64,000 bases of DNA from Pedobacter sp. MC2016-05 (GTDB lineage: Bacteria; Bacteroidota; Bacteroidia; Sphingobacteriales; Sphingobacteriaceae), in assembly GCF_026239735.1 (NCBI RefSeq), contig NZ_JAPIVT010000008.1, positions 1-64,000 on the forward strand. Direction: 5' to 3'. The position numbers and the translations under genes are program-made. The notes beneath the pieces were generated by a model, which ran no database searches, had not been told where the DNA came from, and saw only the letters and a list, made by a program, of their open reading frames with translations. Below, piece by piece: positions 43,622 to 51,967 of this stretch (position 1 is its first letter; each line of letters starts with the position of its first letter).

Positions 43622-44368
43622 TTATTTTTTCTTTTTACCAAACTTAAACGGACCAATATTAATTGCTGAAATTGAAGAGTCATCATCATCAGTACGGAAT
43701 TGGATAAACTTATCTTTTCTCTTGTCTACTTTATTTACAATCAAGTTTACCACGTCGCCTACATTACGGATCCCTTTATTATCAGTTTGATCGTCTCCTC
43801 CAGCTACCTCATCAGCTTTTATTGCAGCTACGTTCGAAGCGAGTATCGGTTTTTCCTGTTCTAAAATGGCAGCATCAATCTTCTCTTTAAGATCTTGTTT
43901 AGCGGGCTCATTTTTAGCTAGAACAACCTCCTGTTTTTGCATTTGAAGCGCCGTAACTATCTTCTGTTTTTCTACATACTTGATTGTTTCCTTAACTTTA
44001 GTTTTTGCAATTGCTGTGGAGGGTTGAGTTATAGTTGGTGAAACTTGCCCAATTTCTTTTTCCTGCGTGATAACTACTATTGAAGAATCTTGAAGAGGTT
44101 GCCTTTCAACAACTGGCTTTGTAACTTTTAATTCAAGCCTGCTTGCAAATTGTTTTGGTTTTTCCTGCTGTTGGTAAACTAAAAACCCAACTGCTGTAAT
44201 TAGTAAAACTGCTGCTGCAGCCAACCAATAAATCGGAAAAACCCTTTTTCTCTTTGTTTCAATTTCACTTTCAATGCTACTCCATAAATCTTTCGATGGC
44301 GTTACTTCGGCATCTTCGAAAGCATTTTTAAACAACTGATCAAAATCCTTATCCTGTATAGGTTGCAT
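43622..44368 (-). CDS. Putative anti-sigma factor, single-pass membrane protein
   Basis: From the ATG at 44368 the protein has 248 residues: a cytoplasmic N-terminal part (about 1-40, containing FDQLFKNAFEDAEVTPSKDLW), one membrane helix (about 43-62, IYWLAAAAVLLITAVGFLVY) and a long periplasmic tail rich in Lys, Gln and Pro with VKETIKYVEKQKIV. This layout is standard for Bacteroidota anti-sigma factors. The gene overlaps the sigma factor's 3' end by about 20 bases, so the two are coupled. It would hold the sigma factor at the membrane until an envelope signal arrives. Confidence 0.8.
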   Translation of the reverse strand: MQPIQDKDFDQLFKNAFEDAEVTPSKDLWSSIESEIETKRKRVFPIYWLAAAAVLLITAVGFLVYQQQEKPKQFASRLELKVTKPVVERQPLQDSSIVVITQEKEIGQVSPTITQPSTAIAKTKVKETIKYVEKQKIVTALQMQKQEVVLAKNEPAKQDLKEKIDAAILEQEKPILASNVAAIKADEVAGGDDQTDNKGIRNVGDVVNLIVNKVDKRKDKFIQFRTDDDDSSISAINIGPFKFGKKKK

Positions 44369-44918
44369 AACCAAATCCCTCCATTTTTATAATTTCTTCT
44401 TTTAATATTGCCCTAGCTCTCGATAATTGCGACTTACTTGCGCCTTCTGAAATGCCGAGTGTTTCTCCAATTTCTTTGTGTGAATAACCTTCAATTGCAT
44501 ACATATTGAAAACCATTCGATAACCATCGGCAAGCTTTTGTATCACTTTCATTAAATCCTGCATACCTAGTGTTCCAAAATCGAACCCTGTTGAAGGCTG
44601 CTCGTATGCCTCGTCAATCTCAACTACATTTAAACTGCGCAGATTTTTGCGATAGCTTTCTATAGCGGTATTCACCATCACTCTTCTAATCCAACCTTCA
44701 AAAGAACCCTCTCCTCTGTATTCTTTAATCTTTTGGAAAACCTTAATGTATCCCATTTGCAATACATCTTCAGCTTCCATCCTATCTTTGGCGTAACGCA
44801 TACATACGGCCAACATCTTCGATGCAGTTTGCTTGTAGAGCAACTCTTGCATCTTCCGGTCGCCAGCCTTGCAGCCTTCCATCAAATCGTTTATCGTATA
44901 GCTTCGCGTCAATTTCAT
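44349..44918 (-). CDS. ECF-type RNA polymerase sigma factor
   Basis: The 189-residue protein has region 2 at about residues 12-80 (ELLYKQTASKMLAVCMRYAKD; DVLQMGYIKVFQKIKEYRGEG; GWIRRVMVNTAIESYRK) and region 4 at about 120-180 (LADGYRMVFNMYAIEGYSHKEIG; GISEGASKSQLSRARA). It starts the operon sigma/anti-sigma/outer-membrane protein, an envelope-stress style arrangement. Like most of these factors it probably activates its own operon, but I found no clear target promoter in the upstream 394-base gap. Confidence 0.9.
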   Translation of the reverse strand: MKLTRSYTINDLMEGCKAGDRKMQELLYKQTASKMLAVCMRYAKDRMEAEDVLQMGYIKVFQKIKEYRGEGSFEGWIRRVMVNTAIESYRKNLRSLNVVEIDEAYEQPSTGFDFGTLGMQDLMKVIQKLADGYRMVFNMYAIEGYSHKEIGETLGISEGASKSQLSRARAILKEEIIKMEGFGYATYTG

Positions 44919-45312
44919 TGTGTGTTTGTATATAGAAGATGGCAGTTTACAAACATTGGTTGCATGAGTGGTAAGAAAAAGTTAAATAAAAGTTAAAATT
45001 TATTTTTAGCACCTGATTATCAATTAGATAAATGTTAATAAATTTTTAGAAAAATATAGTTTTTTGATTTAAAAAGCAATGTCAGGGGCTTTTTTGAGGT
45101 GTTAGTCTCCCTATCTGCTCCAAAGCCTAGGTTCATTTCCCTACCGTCGAGTTTTTCGCTCATATCGAGTTTAGTTAGCAGGAATTTTGAAGCTTAAATA
45201 GGAGTAAAGCGGTGTGGAACTTGGGAATCCTATAAAACATAAACCCCCTTGGTTTTAAAACCTAAGGGGTTGATACCTTATGAAAATCAATCACCCTCAA
45301 CCTTTCTAGTTT
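44919..45312. other. Gap upstream of the sigma operon
   Basis: A hairpin at 45242-45271 (AACCCC...GGGGTT) on the minus strand followed by TTTATG is a likely terminator for the upstream barrel gene ending at 45313. Elsewhere the region is AT-rich, with no gene; the sigma operon promoter should lie in the left part. Confidence 0.5.
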
Positions 45313-46452
45313 CTACCTTCCATCCCTTTTAACCTTAAACAATCTGAAATCCTGCTTATAAGTTAAGAAAAAAGAGTGGTTAAATTGAAGTTGTTTATCT
45401 GTATTGTCCAAATCAACATGTGGTTCAAAACGAACATCAAGATATAAATGTGGAATCAGTTCCTTTTGATAAGCATAACGCAACGACACAATATTTCTGC
45501 CGCTCTGCTTTAAGCCATTTGTATATAAATTATTCGAAACCGATTCATACAAAGGCATTCCTTTTATCGAAATGAAGTTATTTCCTTTCCAATAAGAGGC
45601 TACTAAACTTCCCCACTTACTTTCCACACCGGCATTTAACCACAAGCCAAAACCACCTTCGTAGGCTCTCCTTTTATCAGGCGATAAATCTTTATAAACA
45701 GCGATATAGTTATCGGTATAAACTTGAGTAATATTAGTACCAATCTCTTTGTGCAATTTCAATCCAGCGGCACCATTCAAAACTGTACTAATCGGAATCT
45801 CTTTTAAAACATCTATTTGTCCGCCTTGATGAAAAGCTAAAAATTGTACAGGGAAGCTCAGTTTCCATCCATTGCTTTCTGCCAATGTAGTCTCAGTAGA
45901 TAAACCACCTACAATTTCCTCTTTGGCTGCTTCGCCTTTATCAATCATTTTTTGCCAAGCAATCCAGGCATCTAAATTAAATTTCTTGCGCTCCAACAAT
46001 AGCTGTGTTCCATATTCAATTGGATTAGTAATTGTTCTTTCGAAATTATAAATCGGCTCAATGTATTTATGCTGAATGCCTCCTTCAAGACTACCAAAAA
46101 TTAAAGTGAGGTTGCGCTTGTGATACTTTAAACTGAATAAGGGTTTCGCATCTGTAACTCCATTTCTACCAAAATCTTTACGAATAAACGCACCAGCAGC
46201 GATGGCCAGGTTTGGATGCGCATAATAAACAATTTGAGGTTGCAACTGTGTTCCATACAGCGTATAACCATCGTGAAAATCGTTTGTGTACTCGTAATTA
46301 CGCACGTAATTGAAATTGTAGAAATTGAAGTGAACTTCGTTCGTTAAGCTGCTATCCGGACGGATTCTGTTTTCCAAAGCAGTTTGATTAAACTGTGCCG
46401 AGGCGAAATAAGAACTAAAAAAAAATGATATCAGAAGTAAGGTTTTTTTCAT
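45313..46452 (-). CDS. Outer-membrane barrel-like exported protein
   Basis: The 379-residue protein has a signal peptide (MKKTLLLISFFFSSYFASA) and a mature chain of alternating aromatic strands (SLTNEVHFNFYNFNYVRNYEY; LAIAAGAFIRKDFG; NLTLIFGSLEGGI). No family name can be given. It closes the minus-strand run that begins with the haem genes, 86 bases after a hypothetical secreted protein, and may be unrelated to haem. Confidence 0.7.
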   Translation of the reverse strand: MKKTLLLISFFFSSYFASAQFNQTALENRIRPDSSLTNEVHFNFYNFNYVRNYEYTNDFHDGYTLYGTQLQPQIVYYAHPNLAIAAGAFIRKDFGRNGVTDAKPLFSLKYHKRNLTLIFGSLEGGIQHKYIEPIYNFERTITNPIEYGTQLLLERKKFNLDAWIAWQKMIDKGEAAKEEIVGGLSTETTLAESNGWKLSFPVQFLAFHQGGQIDVLKEIPISTVLNGAAGLKLHKEIGTNITQVYTDNYIAVYKDLSPDKRRAYEGGFGLWLNAGVESKWGSLVASYWKGNNFISIKGMPLYESVSNNLYTNGLKQSGRNIVSLRYAYQKELIPHLYLDVRFEPHVDLDNTDKQLQFNHSFFLTYKQDFRLFKVKRDGR

Positions 46453-46538
46453 CTAATGGAAATATACTTCCAAAAGTACAGCTTTAATTTCAGGTAATAT
46501 TCAATGCAAAAAAAGCTTTGACAATTCCATTATTATAT

Positions 46539-47123
46539 TCAATTAGTATCCCATGAATGGAACCAAGAACATACCGATCTCTCAAACAACCAGTTGTTTC
46601 TAACCTTTTTGTAAAGTTTAGCAACTCCAATCTCCCCACTATCGCTATAATTTGCTTCATAATAAATACAAAAGCTGTAGTTTTCAAAAAACACGGGACT
46701 TGATATGATGTAATAACTTGAACTTATATCCTTCTTAAAAGCTACCCAATTAAAGGCATTATTTAATTTATTAAATTCTTTTAAATTGCCAGGTGAAATG
46801 AATTTAATTTTATAAGGCCAAACCTCTTCCCATGATTTAACACGCTGACTTTTAAGCTGCTCGTTTAGTTTATTTTTCTCAGAAATAGAAAATAAAGAAT
46901 CAGATGCCGCAAGTTTTTCACAAGTAACCTCTATCTGGGGTTCGTTTAACAAAACATATGTAGAATCTTTCAATCGGTCTTTGTGAATATATCGAATAAA
47001 CGCTCGAACTTCTTTAAGATATATTGTTTCGTCTTGATTGGATTTCTGTTTTCGGGAAGTAAAATCTTGTCCGTATGAAGACAGACTTAAAAACACGAGA
47101 AATATTGAGAGGGCTTTATACAT
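46539..47123 (-). CDS. Secreted hypothetical protein
   Basis: The 194-residue protein has a signal peptide (MYKALSIFLVFLSLSSYG) and a mature part with no recognised domain; it contains a YYIISSPVFFENYSFCIYYEA beta segment and a late aromatic WLFERSVCSWFHSWD. Its cysteines could form disulfides in the periplasm. It lies 57 bases downstream of hemJ on the same strand. No function can be given. Confidence 0.6.
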   Translation of the reverse strand: MYKALSIFLVFLSLSSYGQDFTSRKQKSNQDETIYLKEVRAFIRYIHKDRLKDSTYVLLNEPQIEVTCEKLAASDSLFSISEKNKLNEQLKSQRVKSWEEVWPYKIKFISPGNLKEFNKLNNAFNWVAFKKDISSSYYIISSPVFFENYSFCIYYEANYSDSGEIGVAKLYKKVRNNWLFERSVCSWFHSWDTN

Positions 47124-47179
47124 AATTTTTTTTTAAAAATGATGTAGATTATATCTCTATTCCATATTTGCTATTAAAA

Positions 47180-47734
47180 TTACCTTCTTAACCTATAATT
47201 TTTATAAAGCTTTACTGCGATCATAATCGCCATGGCAATTCCCATGATACCAATCAAACCATAAATCCAATTGATTGCACTTTTGAGAATAACCACAAAC
47301 ACAATCGCAATCATGAAGATCGTAGCCAGTTCACGCCATAAACGCAACTGAAAGCTATTCATTTTGAATACATCATTTTTAAGTTGCTTTACAATGTTTT
47401 GGCAGATAAAATGATAAATAAGAAGGCCGATTACAAAAGCAAGCTTTACCCACATCCAATCCATTTGTAACAGGCCACTGTTGAGCATAAGCATCCCGGC
47501 ACCAGCCAGAACGGAAATAATCATGGCCGGAGTAGCGATAATTCTCCATAAGGTAGCCTCCATTTTAACAAATTGTTTTTGCAGAATACCTCTTTCAGGC
47601 TCCTCTTTTTCGTTGGCTTCTGTATGGTAGATAAACAGACTTAATATATAGAATAACCCCGCCATCCAGCTAATCACAAATACGATATGAACAGCTTTAA
47701 AATATTGATAATATGGCTGAAGAATTTCTATCAT
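47180..47734 (-). CDS. hemJ: Protoporphyrinogen IX oxidase HemJ
   Basis: The 184-residue membrane protein (four or five helices) matches the HemJ family: KAVHIVFVISWMAGLFYILS with the conserved His near residue 16, then RIIATPAMIISVLAGAGML and MWVKLAFVIGLLIYHFICQ. HemJ carries out the oxidation of protoporphyrinogen IX to protoporphyrin in many bacteria lacking HemY or HemG. Its location among hemE, hemL, hemB and hemC supports the call. It is separated from hemE by the broken toxin-antitoxin pair. Confidence 0.9.
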   Translation of the reverse strand: MIEILQPYYQYFKAVHIVFVISWMAGLFYILSLFIYHTEANEKEEPERGILQKQFVKMEATLWRIIATPAMIISVLAGAGMLMLNSGLLQMDWMWVKLAFVIGLLIYHFICQNIVKQLKNDVFKMNSFQLRLWRELATIFMIAIVFVVILKSAINWIYGLIGIMGIAMAIMIAVKLYKNYRLRR

Positions 47735-47772
47735 TATAGGATTAAAGAAATAGATTTTTGATCTAAAATAAA

Positions 47773-48016
47773 TCAGAATGAGTGAATAACCTTAACAAGA
47801 TGATCATTATCTTCTGTAATCTCGAACCAAGTTATTAGTAGATTAGGTTTAATATGAGCCTCCCAATTACCTTTGTAGTTTCCAGCAAGCTTGTGGGGCC
47901 AGATGTTTTTTTTCAATGCCGAAGAAAGCCTCAATCAAGTTTAAGTTTTGAGATGCTCTTTTAATTGCTTTTTTTGCATCCGTTTTGAATTGATTTGTAA
48001 GCTTTAAAGTAAACAT
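47773..48016 (-). pseudogene. YafQ/RelE-type mRNA interferase toxin, frameshifted
   Basis: The ATG at 48016 opens MFTLKLTNQFKTDAKKAIKR, a normal RelE/YafQ start, but the frame runs into a stop after about 49 residues. The missing part is present in the next frame: IWPHKLAGNYKGNWEAHIKP, then LLITWFEI, matching the conserved LxGNYKGxxExHIKPDLLI core. Removing one A from the run of eight A's (minus strand; plus 47906-47913) joins them into an 80-residue protein. Even so it is about ten residues short of the usual middle region and ends in VIHSF rather than the family's GTHSELF, so it is degraded. It is coupled to the antitoxin by a TAATG overlap. Confidence 0.75.
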
Positions 48017-48222
48017 TATAAAGAACCTAAAAATAATTTTATATCCTGTATGGGTTCTCCAACTCCAATCCCATTATGTGCATCTTCAATGGTTTTGCGT
48101 GTAAGTTTATTCGGAATTCTAGCTTTTTGATCACTATCTCCTGAAGTAACGCCAAGTTCTTTCAAAAGACTTTTGACCAATGAACTTTTGTTTTCAAGAA
48201 TATCGATAATTAATGTCTCCAT
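48016..48222 (-). CDS. Small antitoxin (RelB-like) paired with the broken YafQ toxin
   Basis: From the ATG at 48222 the protein has 68 residues: METLIIDILENKSSLVKSLLKE, a helical N-terminus, then an extended C-terminal toxin-wrapping segment (QKARIPNKLTRKTIEDAHNG). Its size and position before a RelE/YafQ gene, with TAATG overlap, identify it as the antitoxin. Homology to a particular RelB subfamily cannot be judged by eye. The frame is intact, in contrast to its toxin. The promoter at 48226-48255 would make a leaderless mRNA starting at this ATG. Confidence 0.7.
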   Translation of the reverse strand: METLIIDILENKSSLVKSLLKELGVTSGDSDQKARIPNKLTRKTIEDAHNGIGVGEPIQDIKLFLGSL

Positions 48223-48225
48223 ACT

Positions 48226-48255
48226 CAAATATAATCAATTTTGTTTCGCTGTCAA
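48226..48255 (-). promoter_or_regulatory. Perfect Bacteroidota promoter giving a leaderless antitoxin mRNA
   Basis: On the minus strand TTG (48255-48253), a 19-base spacer and TATATTTG (48233-48226) fit the consensus exactly. The expected start site is four to five bases further on, at 48222-48221, which is the A of the antitoxin ATG. Confidence 0.65.
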
Positions 48256-48272
48256 ATTCCGATATAAAGGAT

Positions 48273-49298
48273 TTAGTACCTAAACTCCTTCACTACATCA
48301 ATCGCGTACTTCACATTATCGAAAGGAATATCTGGCATAATACCGTGACCCAGGTTGAAAATAAATCCTTCTGTTCCACGCATGCGCTCAAACAGTTTAT
48401 GAATTTGTGCTTTAATTACCGATTGATCAGCGTATAAAATATGTGGATCTAAATTTCCCTGGACAGCGATACCTTGTGGCAAAGCATTTTTAATATTCAA
48501 TAAATCGGCATTCCAATCAACTGAAATTACATCCGGTTTTGCTTCTGCCATCATTGGCGCAAATACAGAACTTCCTTTACAGAAAGAAATCACTGGGATA
48601 TCTTTTCTATTTAAGTTCGAAATAATTTCCTGGATATAACGGTGAGAAAATTCCTGATAATCGTTCCATGATAAGGCAAGAGCCCAACTATCGAAAATCT
48701 GAACCGCGTTAACACCCGCAGCAATTTGAAGGTTCAAATAATCTGCCGTAACCTTAGCTATTTTAGCCAAAAGCTTATGCGCTAATTCTGGTTGATTATG
48801 TATAAACAGCTTCGTTAACTTGAAATCTTTAGATGACCCACCCTCAATTAAGTAACTCATTACCGTAAAAGGGGCACCAGCGAAACCAATTAGTGGAATA
48901 TTGCCATCTAATCGCTGCTGAATCACTTTAATGGCATCAGCTACATATTGTAACTCATCCAAACAATTTACGTTAAGGTTTTCAACATCTTGTGCCGAAC
49001 GTACCGGATTAGCAAACTTAGGGCCAACACCTTGAGTAAAGCTTAAGTCGCCACCCATGGCTTCGCCCGTTACTAAAATATCACAGAATAAAATCGCTGC
49101 ATCAATTCCTAATAAATCTACAGGCAACATGGTAACATCGGCAGCAATTTCAGGAGTTTTACACATCTCTAAAAAAGAGTATTTGTTTTTGATCTCCCAA
49201 TATTGCGGCATAAAACGACCTGCCTGACGCATCATCCATACCGGTGGACGTTCTGTTTGTTTCGAAAATGCAGCGTCTAAAAATAAATTATTCTTCAT
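48273..49298 (-). CDS. hemE: Uroporphyrinogen decarboxylase
   Basis: The 341-residue cytoplasmic enzyme turns uroporphyrinogen III into coproporphyrinogen III. The signature RPPVWMMRQAGRFMPQY with the substrate-binding Arg residues is at the N-terminus (about residues 17-33), followed by FCDILVTGEAMG, the GAPFTVMSYL block and HGIMPDIPF near the end. Length and motifs are full. It is followed on the same strand by the toxin-antitoxin remnant and hemJ, and preceded by a palindromic repeat at 49324-49389. Confidence 0.96.
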   Translation of the reverse strand: MKNNLFLDAAFSKQTERPPVWMMRQAGRFMPQYWEIKNKYSFLEMCKTPEIAADVTMLPVDLLGIDAAILFCDILVTGEAMGGDLSFTQGVGPKFANPVRSAQDVENLNVNCLDELQYVADAIKVIQQRLDGNIPLIGFAGAPFTVMSYLIEGGSSKDFKLTKLFIHNQPELAHKLLAKIAKVTADYLNLQIAAGVNAVQIFDSWALALSWNDYQEFSHRYIQEIISNLNRKDIPVISFCKGSSVFAPMMAEAKPDVISVDWNADLLNIKNALPQGIAVQGNLDPHILYADQSVIKAQIHKLFERMRGTEGFIFNLGHGIMPDIPFDNVKYAIDVVKEFRY

Positions 49299-49323
49299 GA
49301 TTTGTAGTTACTATCCCTTTAAT

Positions 49324-49389
49324 CGTCATGCCGAATTTAATTTTAGCATCTTTTTAGCAATGAGATCCTGAAGTAAATTCAGGATGACG
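49324..49389. repeat. Palindromic intergenic repeat
   Basis: CGTCATGCCGAATTTAATTT and the complementary AAATTCAGGATGACG at the other end form a 66-base imperfect palindrome. It resembles the GTCATCCTGAA repeats common in Bacteroidota genomes, and a part-copy appears near 25109. It lies in the 194-base gap before hemE. Confidence 0.75.
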
Positions 49390-49492
49390 CGTGGATAAAA
49401 ATTTAATTGCGCAAAGGTATGAAATAAAAAAAAACGAAGAACCTTTTTATTCCTAAAGCGGTGCCTCGTTTCTCAAAATGACAATACGAATA

Positions 49493-50008
49493 TTATAATT
49501 TGCTTATTTCTTTTTCAATTTTAACGATAATGTCTTTAGAGCGTGATGATTCAGAAAGTTCCTTGGCCTTGGCAACATAAACTTCTGCCCGTTCTTTATC
49601 TTTTCTTCGTAAAGCGAGGTTGGCTAAATGGATCAATACATAAGATTTCTCATTTTTTCCGCCAACGGGAAAACGACTGGCCAACTGGAAATGATATTCA
49701 GCTTTTTCGTAATCTTCCTCTTTCAAAGCCATATTGCCTTGCATGAATTCATAATACCCTCTACGATTCTTTGATAAACGCTCAGGATTTGGAACTTCAG
49801 CAAGCATCAGCTTTGCTTTTCCAAACTCATTGTTCTTAAAATACTTGGAAGCCATTAAAACAGAGCTGTGCCTGAAATGACTCCAAATCAAAAAGAGCAA
49901 TAAACACCCCGCCACTGCTGCCAACTCGTATTGATCGTAAACGATACAAACCAAAGCAGCCAACAAGAAAACGGCCATTAAAACATACCGGCCTAAACTA
50001 TTGTACAT
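49493..50008 (-). CDS. TPR-containing membrane protein of the two-component unit
   Basis: The 171-residue protein has two N-terminal membrane helices (YVLMAVFLLAALVCIVYD and LAAVAGCLLLFLIW) and a cytoplasmic C-terminal region with two or three tetratricopeptide-like repeats (residues ~65-160; YYEFMQGNMALKEEDYEKAEYHF, HLANLALRRKDKERAEVYV). Its start overlaps the stop of the response regulator as TAATG. A protein-interaction role beside the kinase is a reasonable inference. No catalytic motif is present. Confidence 0.7.
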   Translation of the reverse strand: MYNSLGRYVLMAVFLLAALVCIVYDQYELAAVAGCLLLFLIWSHFRHSSVLMASKYFKNNEFGKAKLMLAEVPNPERLSKNRRGYYEFMQGNMALKEEDYEKAEYHFQLASRFPVGGKNEKSYVLIHLANLALRRKDKERAEVYVAKAKELSESSRSKDIIVKIEKEISKL

Positions 50009-50712
50009 TAATGACTATCAGTGAATTTATAACCTACACCACGAATAGAGTGGAAATAAACTGGATTTTTTTGATCTGGTTCGAAATACTTACGGAAAGT
50101 TAAAATGAAGTTATCAATCGTTCTTGTTGAAGGATAAACATCATAATTCCACACTGTTTCCAAAATCTGTTCACGAGAAACTGCGTCGTTTTTGCGCTCA
50201 ATTAAAAGCTTTAACAACATCGTTTCTTTTTTTGTCAATGGAGTAATGGTGCCATCATCATGTTTCAATTCAAAAGAATTAAAATAGATGGTTTTATCGC
50301 CAATTTTGTAAGAATTTAATTCTTTCAAATCATCAGATTTCAAACTGCGTTTAACCAAAATTCCAACACGAAGAATTAACTCCTCTAAATTGAAGGGTTT
50401 AACTAAATAATCGTCAGCACCCTTTTTCAAGCCTAAAACACGATCTTCTGAAGTGTTTTTAGCTGTTAAAAACATAATCGGAACTTCTGCATTCTCTAAA
50501 CGGATTGTTTCGCAAACCTGGAAACCATCCATTTCTGGTAGCATCACATCCAGAATGATTAAATTGAAACGTTCTTCTTTAAATATTTTAAGAGCGGTTT
50601 TGCCATCTTTAACGGCATGAACTTTATAACCCTCAAGTTCCAGGTTTAATTTGATAGCATCTAACAAGTGATCCTCGTCTTCTACCAATAGAATTCTTAA
50701 TTTTTGTGACAT
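50008..50712 (-). CDS. OmpR/PhoB-family response regulator
   Basis: The 234-residue protein has a receiver domain (about residues 1-120) with acidic residues at EDEDH and phospho-acceptor Asp in LIILDVMLPEMDG, the conserved T in MFLTAK and K in VKPF, and a C-terminal winged-helix DNA-binding domain (about 140-232; PLTKKETMLLKLL, VWNYDVYPSTRTIDNFILTFRKYF). It is eight bases from the kinase gene upstream and overlaps the TPR gene downstream. Confidence 0.95.
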   Translation of the reverse strand: MSQKLRILLVEDEDHLLDAIKLNLELEGYKVHAVKDGKTALKIFKEERFNLIILDVMLPEMDGFQVCETIRLENAEVPIMFLTAKNTSEDRVLGLKKGADDYLVKPFNLEELILRVGILVKRSLKSDDLKELNSYKIGDKTIYFNSFELKHDDGTITPLTKKETMLLKLLIERKNDAVSREQILETVWNYDVYPSTRTIDNFILTFRKYFEPDQKNPVYFHSIRGVGYKFTDSH

Positions 50713-50720
50713 AATTGAGA

Positions 50721-51587
50721 TTAACTAAATGTTACTTCAAAAATACTTCCTTGAGGCAAATTGTCTTTTACTGTAATATCTGCATCATGGTATTGTAAAA
50801 CCTCTTTCACAATAAACAAGCCTAAACCTGTTCCCTTCGCTTTCCTGACATTCTCATTACCAACGCGGTAAAATTTATCAAATATCAACATTTTTTCGGC
50901 ATCTGAAATCCCTGGGCCTTTATCTACTACACTCAACTGAATATGCCCTTCCACCTTATCTAAATAGACATTTATCTCATCGCACGGACTAGAATATTTA
51001 ACAGCATTCTCAATTAAATTGGTAACTACTGACGATAAGGCAAATTTGTCACCCAATATCTGCAAATTTGGCTGAATATGCGCGTTAATAAGCTGTTCGT
51101 TTCCACAGGAGTGCACCTGTAGCCTGTCTGTAATTTTATAAACCAACTCCGAAAAATTAAATTCCTCCTTTGGAAAGGTATACGAACGGTTTTCAATTTT
51201 GGTTGCAAGCAACATATTTTCAACCAAATCATCCAAACGCTCAATATCTTTCAACGAGTTATTTAACAATGAAACCTGCCGGGCTTTATCTAAATCTCTT
51301 TTAACAATGGTTTGAATGGAAAGTTTGATGGCGGCCAATGGCGATTTCAACTCATGCGTGATAGACATTAGGAAATTTTGCTGTTGCTCCCTCAATTTAT
51401 CCTCCCGTTTCAAGGATTGATGCAGGAAATATCCACCAATGCAAAGCAAAAACAGAAATACGGATCCTTCACCCATAATCATTGTCATGCGGCTTGGCTG
51501 TAAACGCACCACCAAGGTGCCCCAGGAAATGAGTTGGATTAATGCGTAAAGTAATAATGCGTAAAATATGATAATGGATTTCTTCAT
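50721..51587 (-). CDS. Membrane histidine kinase
   Basis: The 288-residue sensor has two membrane helices (about residues 5-28 and 40-60) with a very short loop between them, then a HisKA domain with the phospho-His in SITHELKSPLAAIK (about residue 96) and a HATPase_c domain holding the N box (NLIENAVKYSS), G1 (DKGPGIS), and G2 (GTGLGLFIV). There is no HAMP or periplasmic sensor domain, so the signal is probably read in the membrane or by a partner. Its response regulator follows at once. The unit interrupts the haem cluster; whether it regulates haem genes is untested. Confidence 0.92.
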   Translation of the reverse strand: MKKSIIIFYALLLYALIQLISWGTLVVRLQPSRMTMIMGEGSVFLFLLCIGGYFLHQSLKREDKLREQQQNFLMSITHELKSPLAAIKLSIQTIVKRDLDKARQVSLLNNSLKDIERLDDLVENMLLATKIENRSYTFPKEEFNFSELVYKITDRLQVHSCGNEQLINAHIQPNLQILGDKFALSSVVTNLIENAVKYSSPCDEINVYLDKVEGHIQLSVVDKGPGISDAEKMLIFDKFYRVGNENVRKAKGTGLGLFIVKEVLQYHDADITVKDNLPQGSIFEVTFS

Positions 51588-51967
51588 CTGTCTTTACCAG
51601 GATTGTTATGATTTAAGGAGTTTTAAGATTTTTCCCAGATAGCTAAATTATTATTGGAAAGCAATTTTCTGTACATTTCGGTCCCGCTTTCGGTTGCAAT
51701 CCTTTTGCGATTGTCACTGCTCCATTTTTGTCACTGAGAGGAGAGACGACGTGGCAATCTTTATAGTCAATAACATCAAAAAGTATTTTCACTTCAATCG
51801 GGTTTAGATAACTTTGATTTGTGCATCAAACTTACAACCATCCCCAACCCCTCCTTGAAAATAAGGAGCGGAGTCGCCCTCATAGTTTTAATCCTTCTTA
51901 AACCAACACGATCCTATATTTCTTATATGTCTCATAAAGTTAAAAATTTACTTCTGTAGTGTAAATT
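51588..51967. other. Gap between the kinase and hemL genes
   Basis: No gene is apparent. It has a short palindromic element (CTCCTTGAAAATAAGGAG near 51853-51871) of the kind also seen near 54475, and AT-rich flanks. A promoter for the kinase-regulator-TPR unit probably lies near 51600-51700 but no clear consensus pair was found. Confidence 0.4.
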
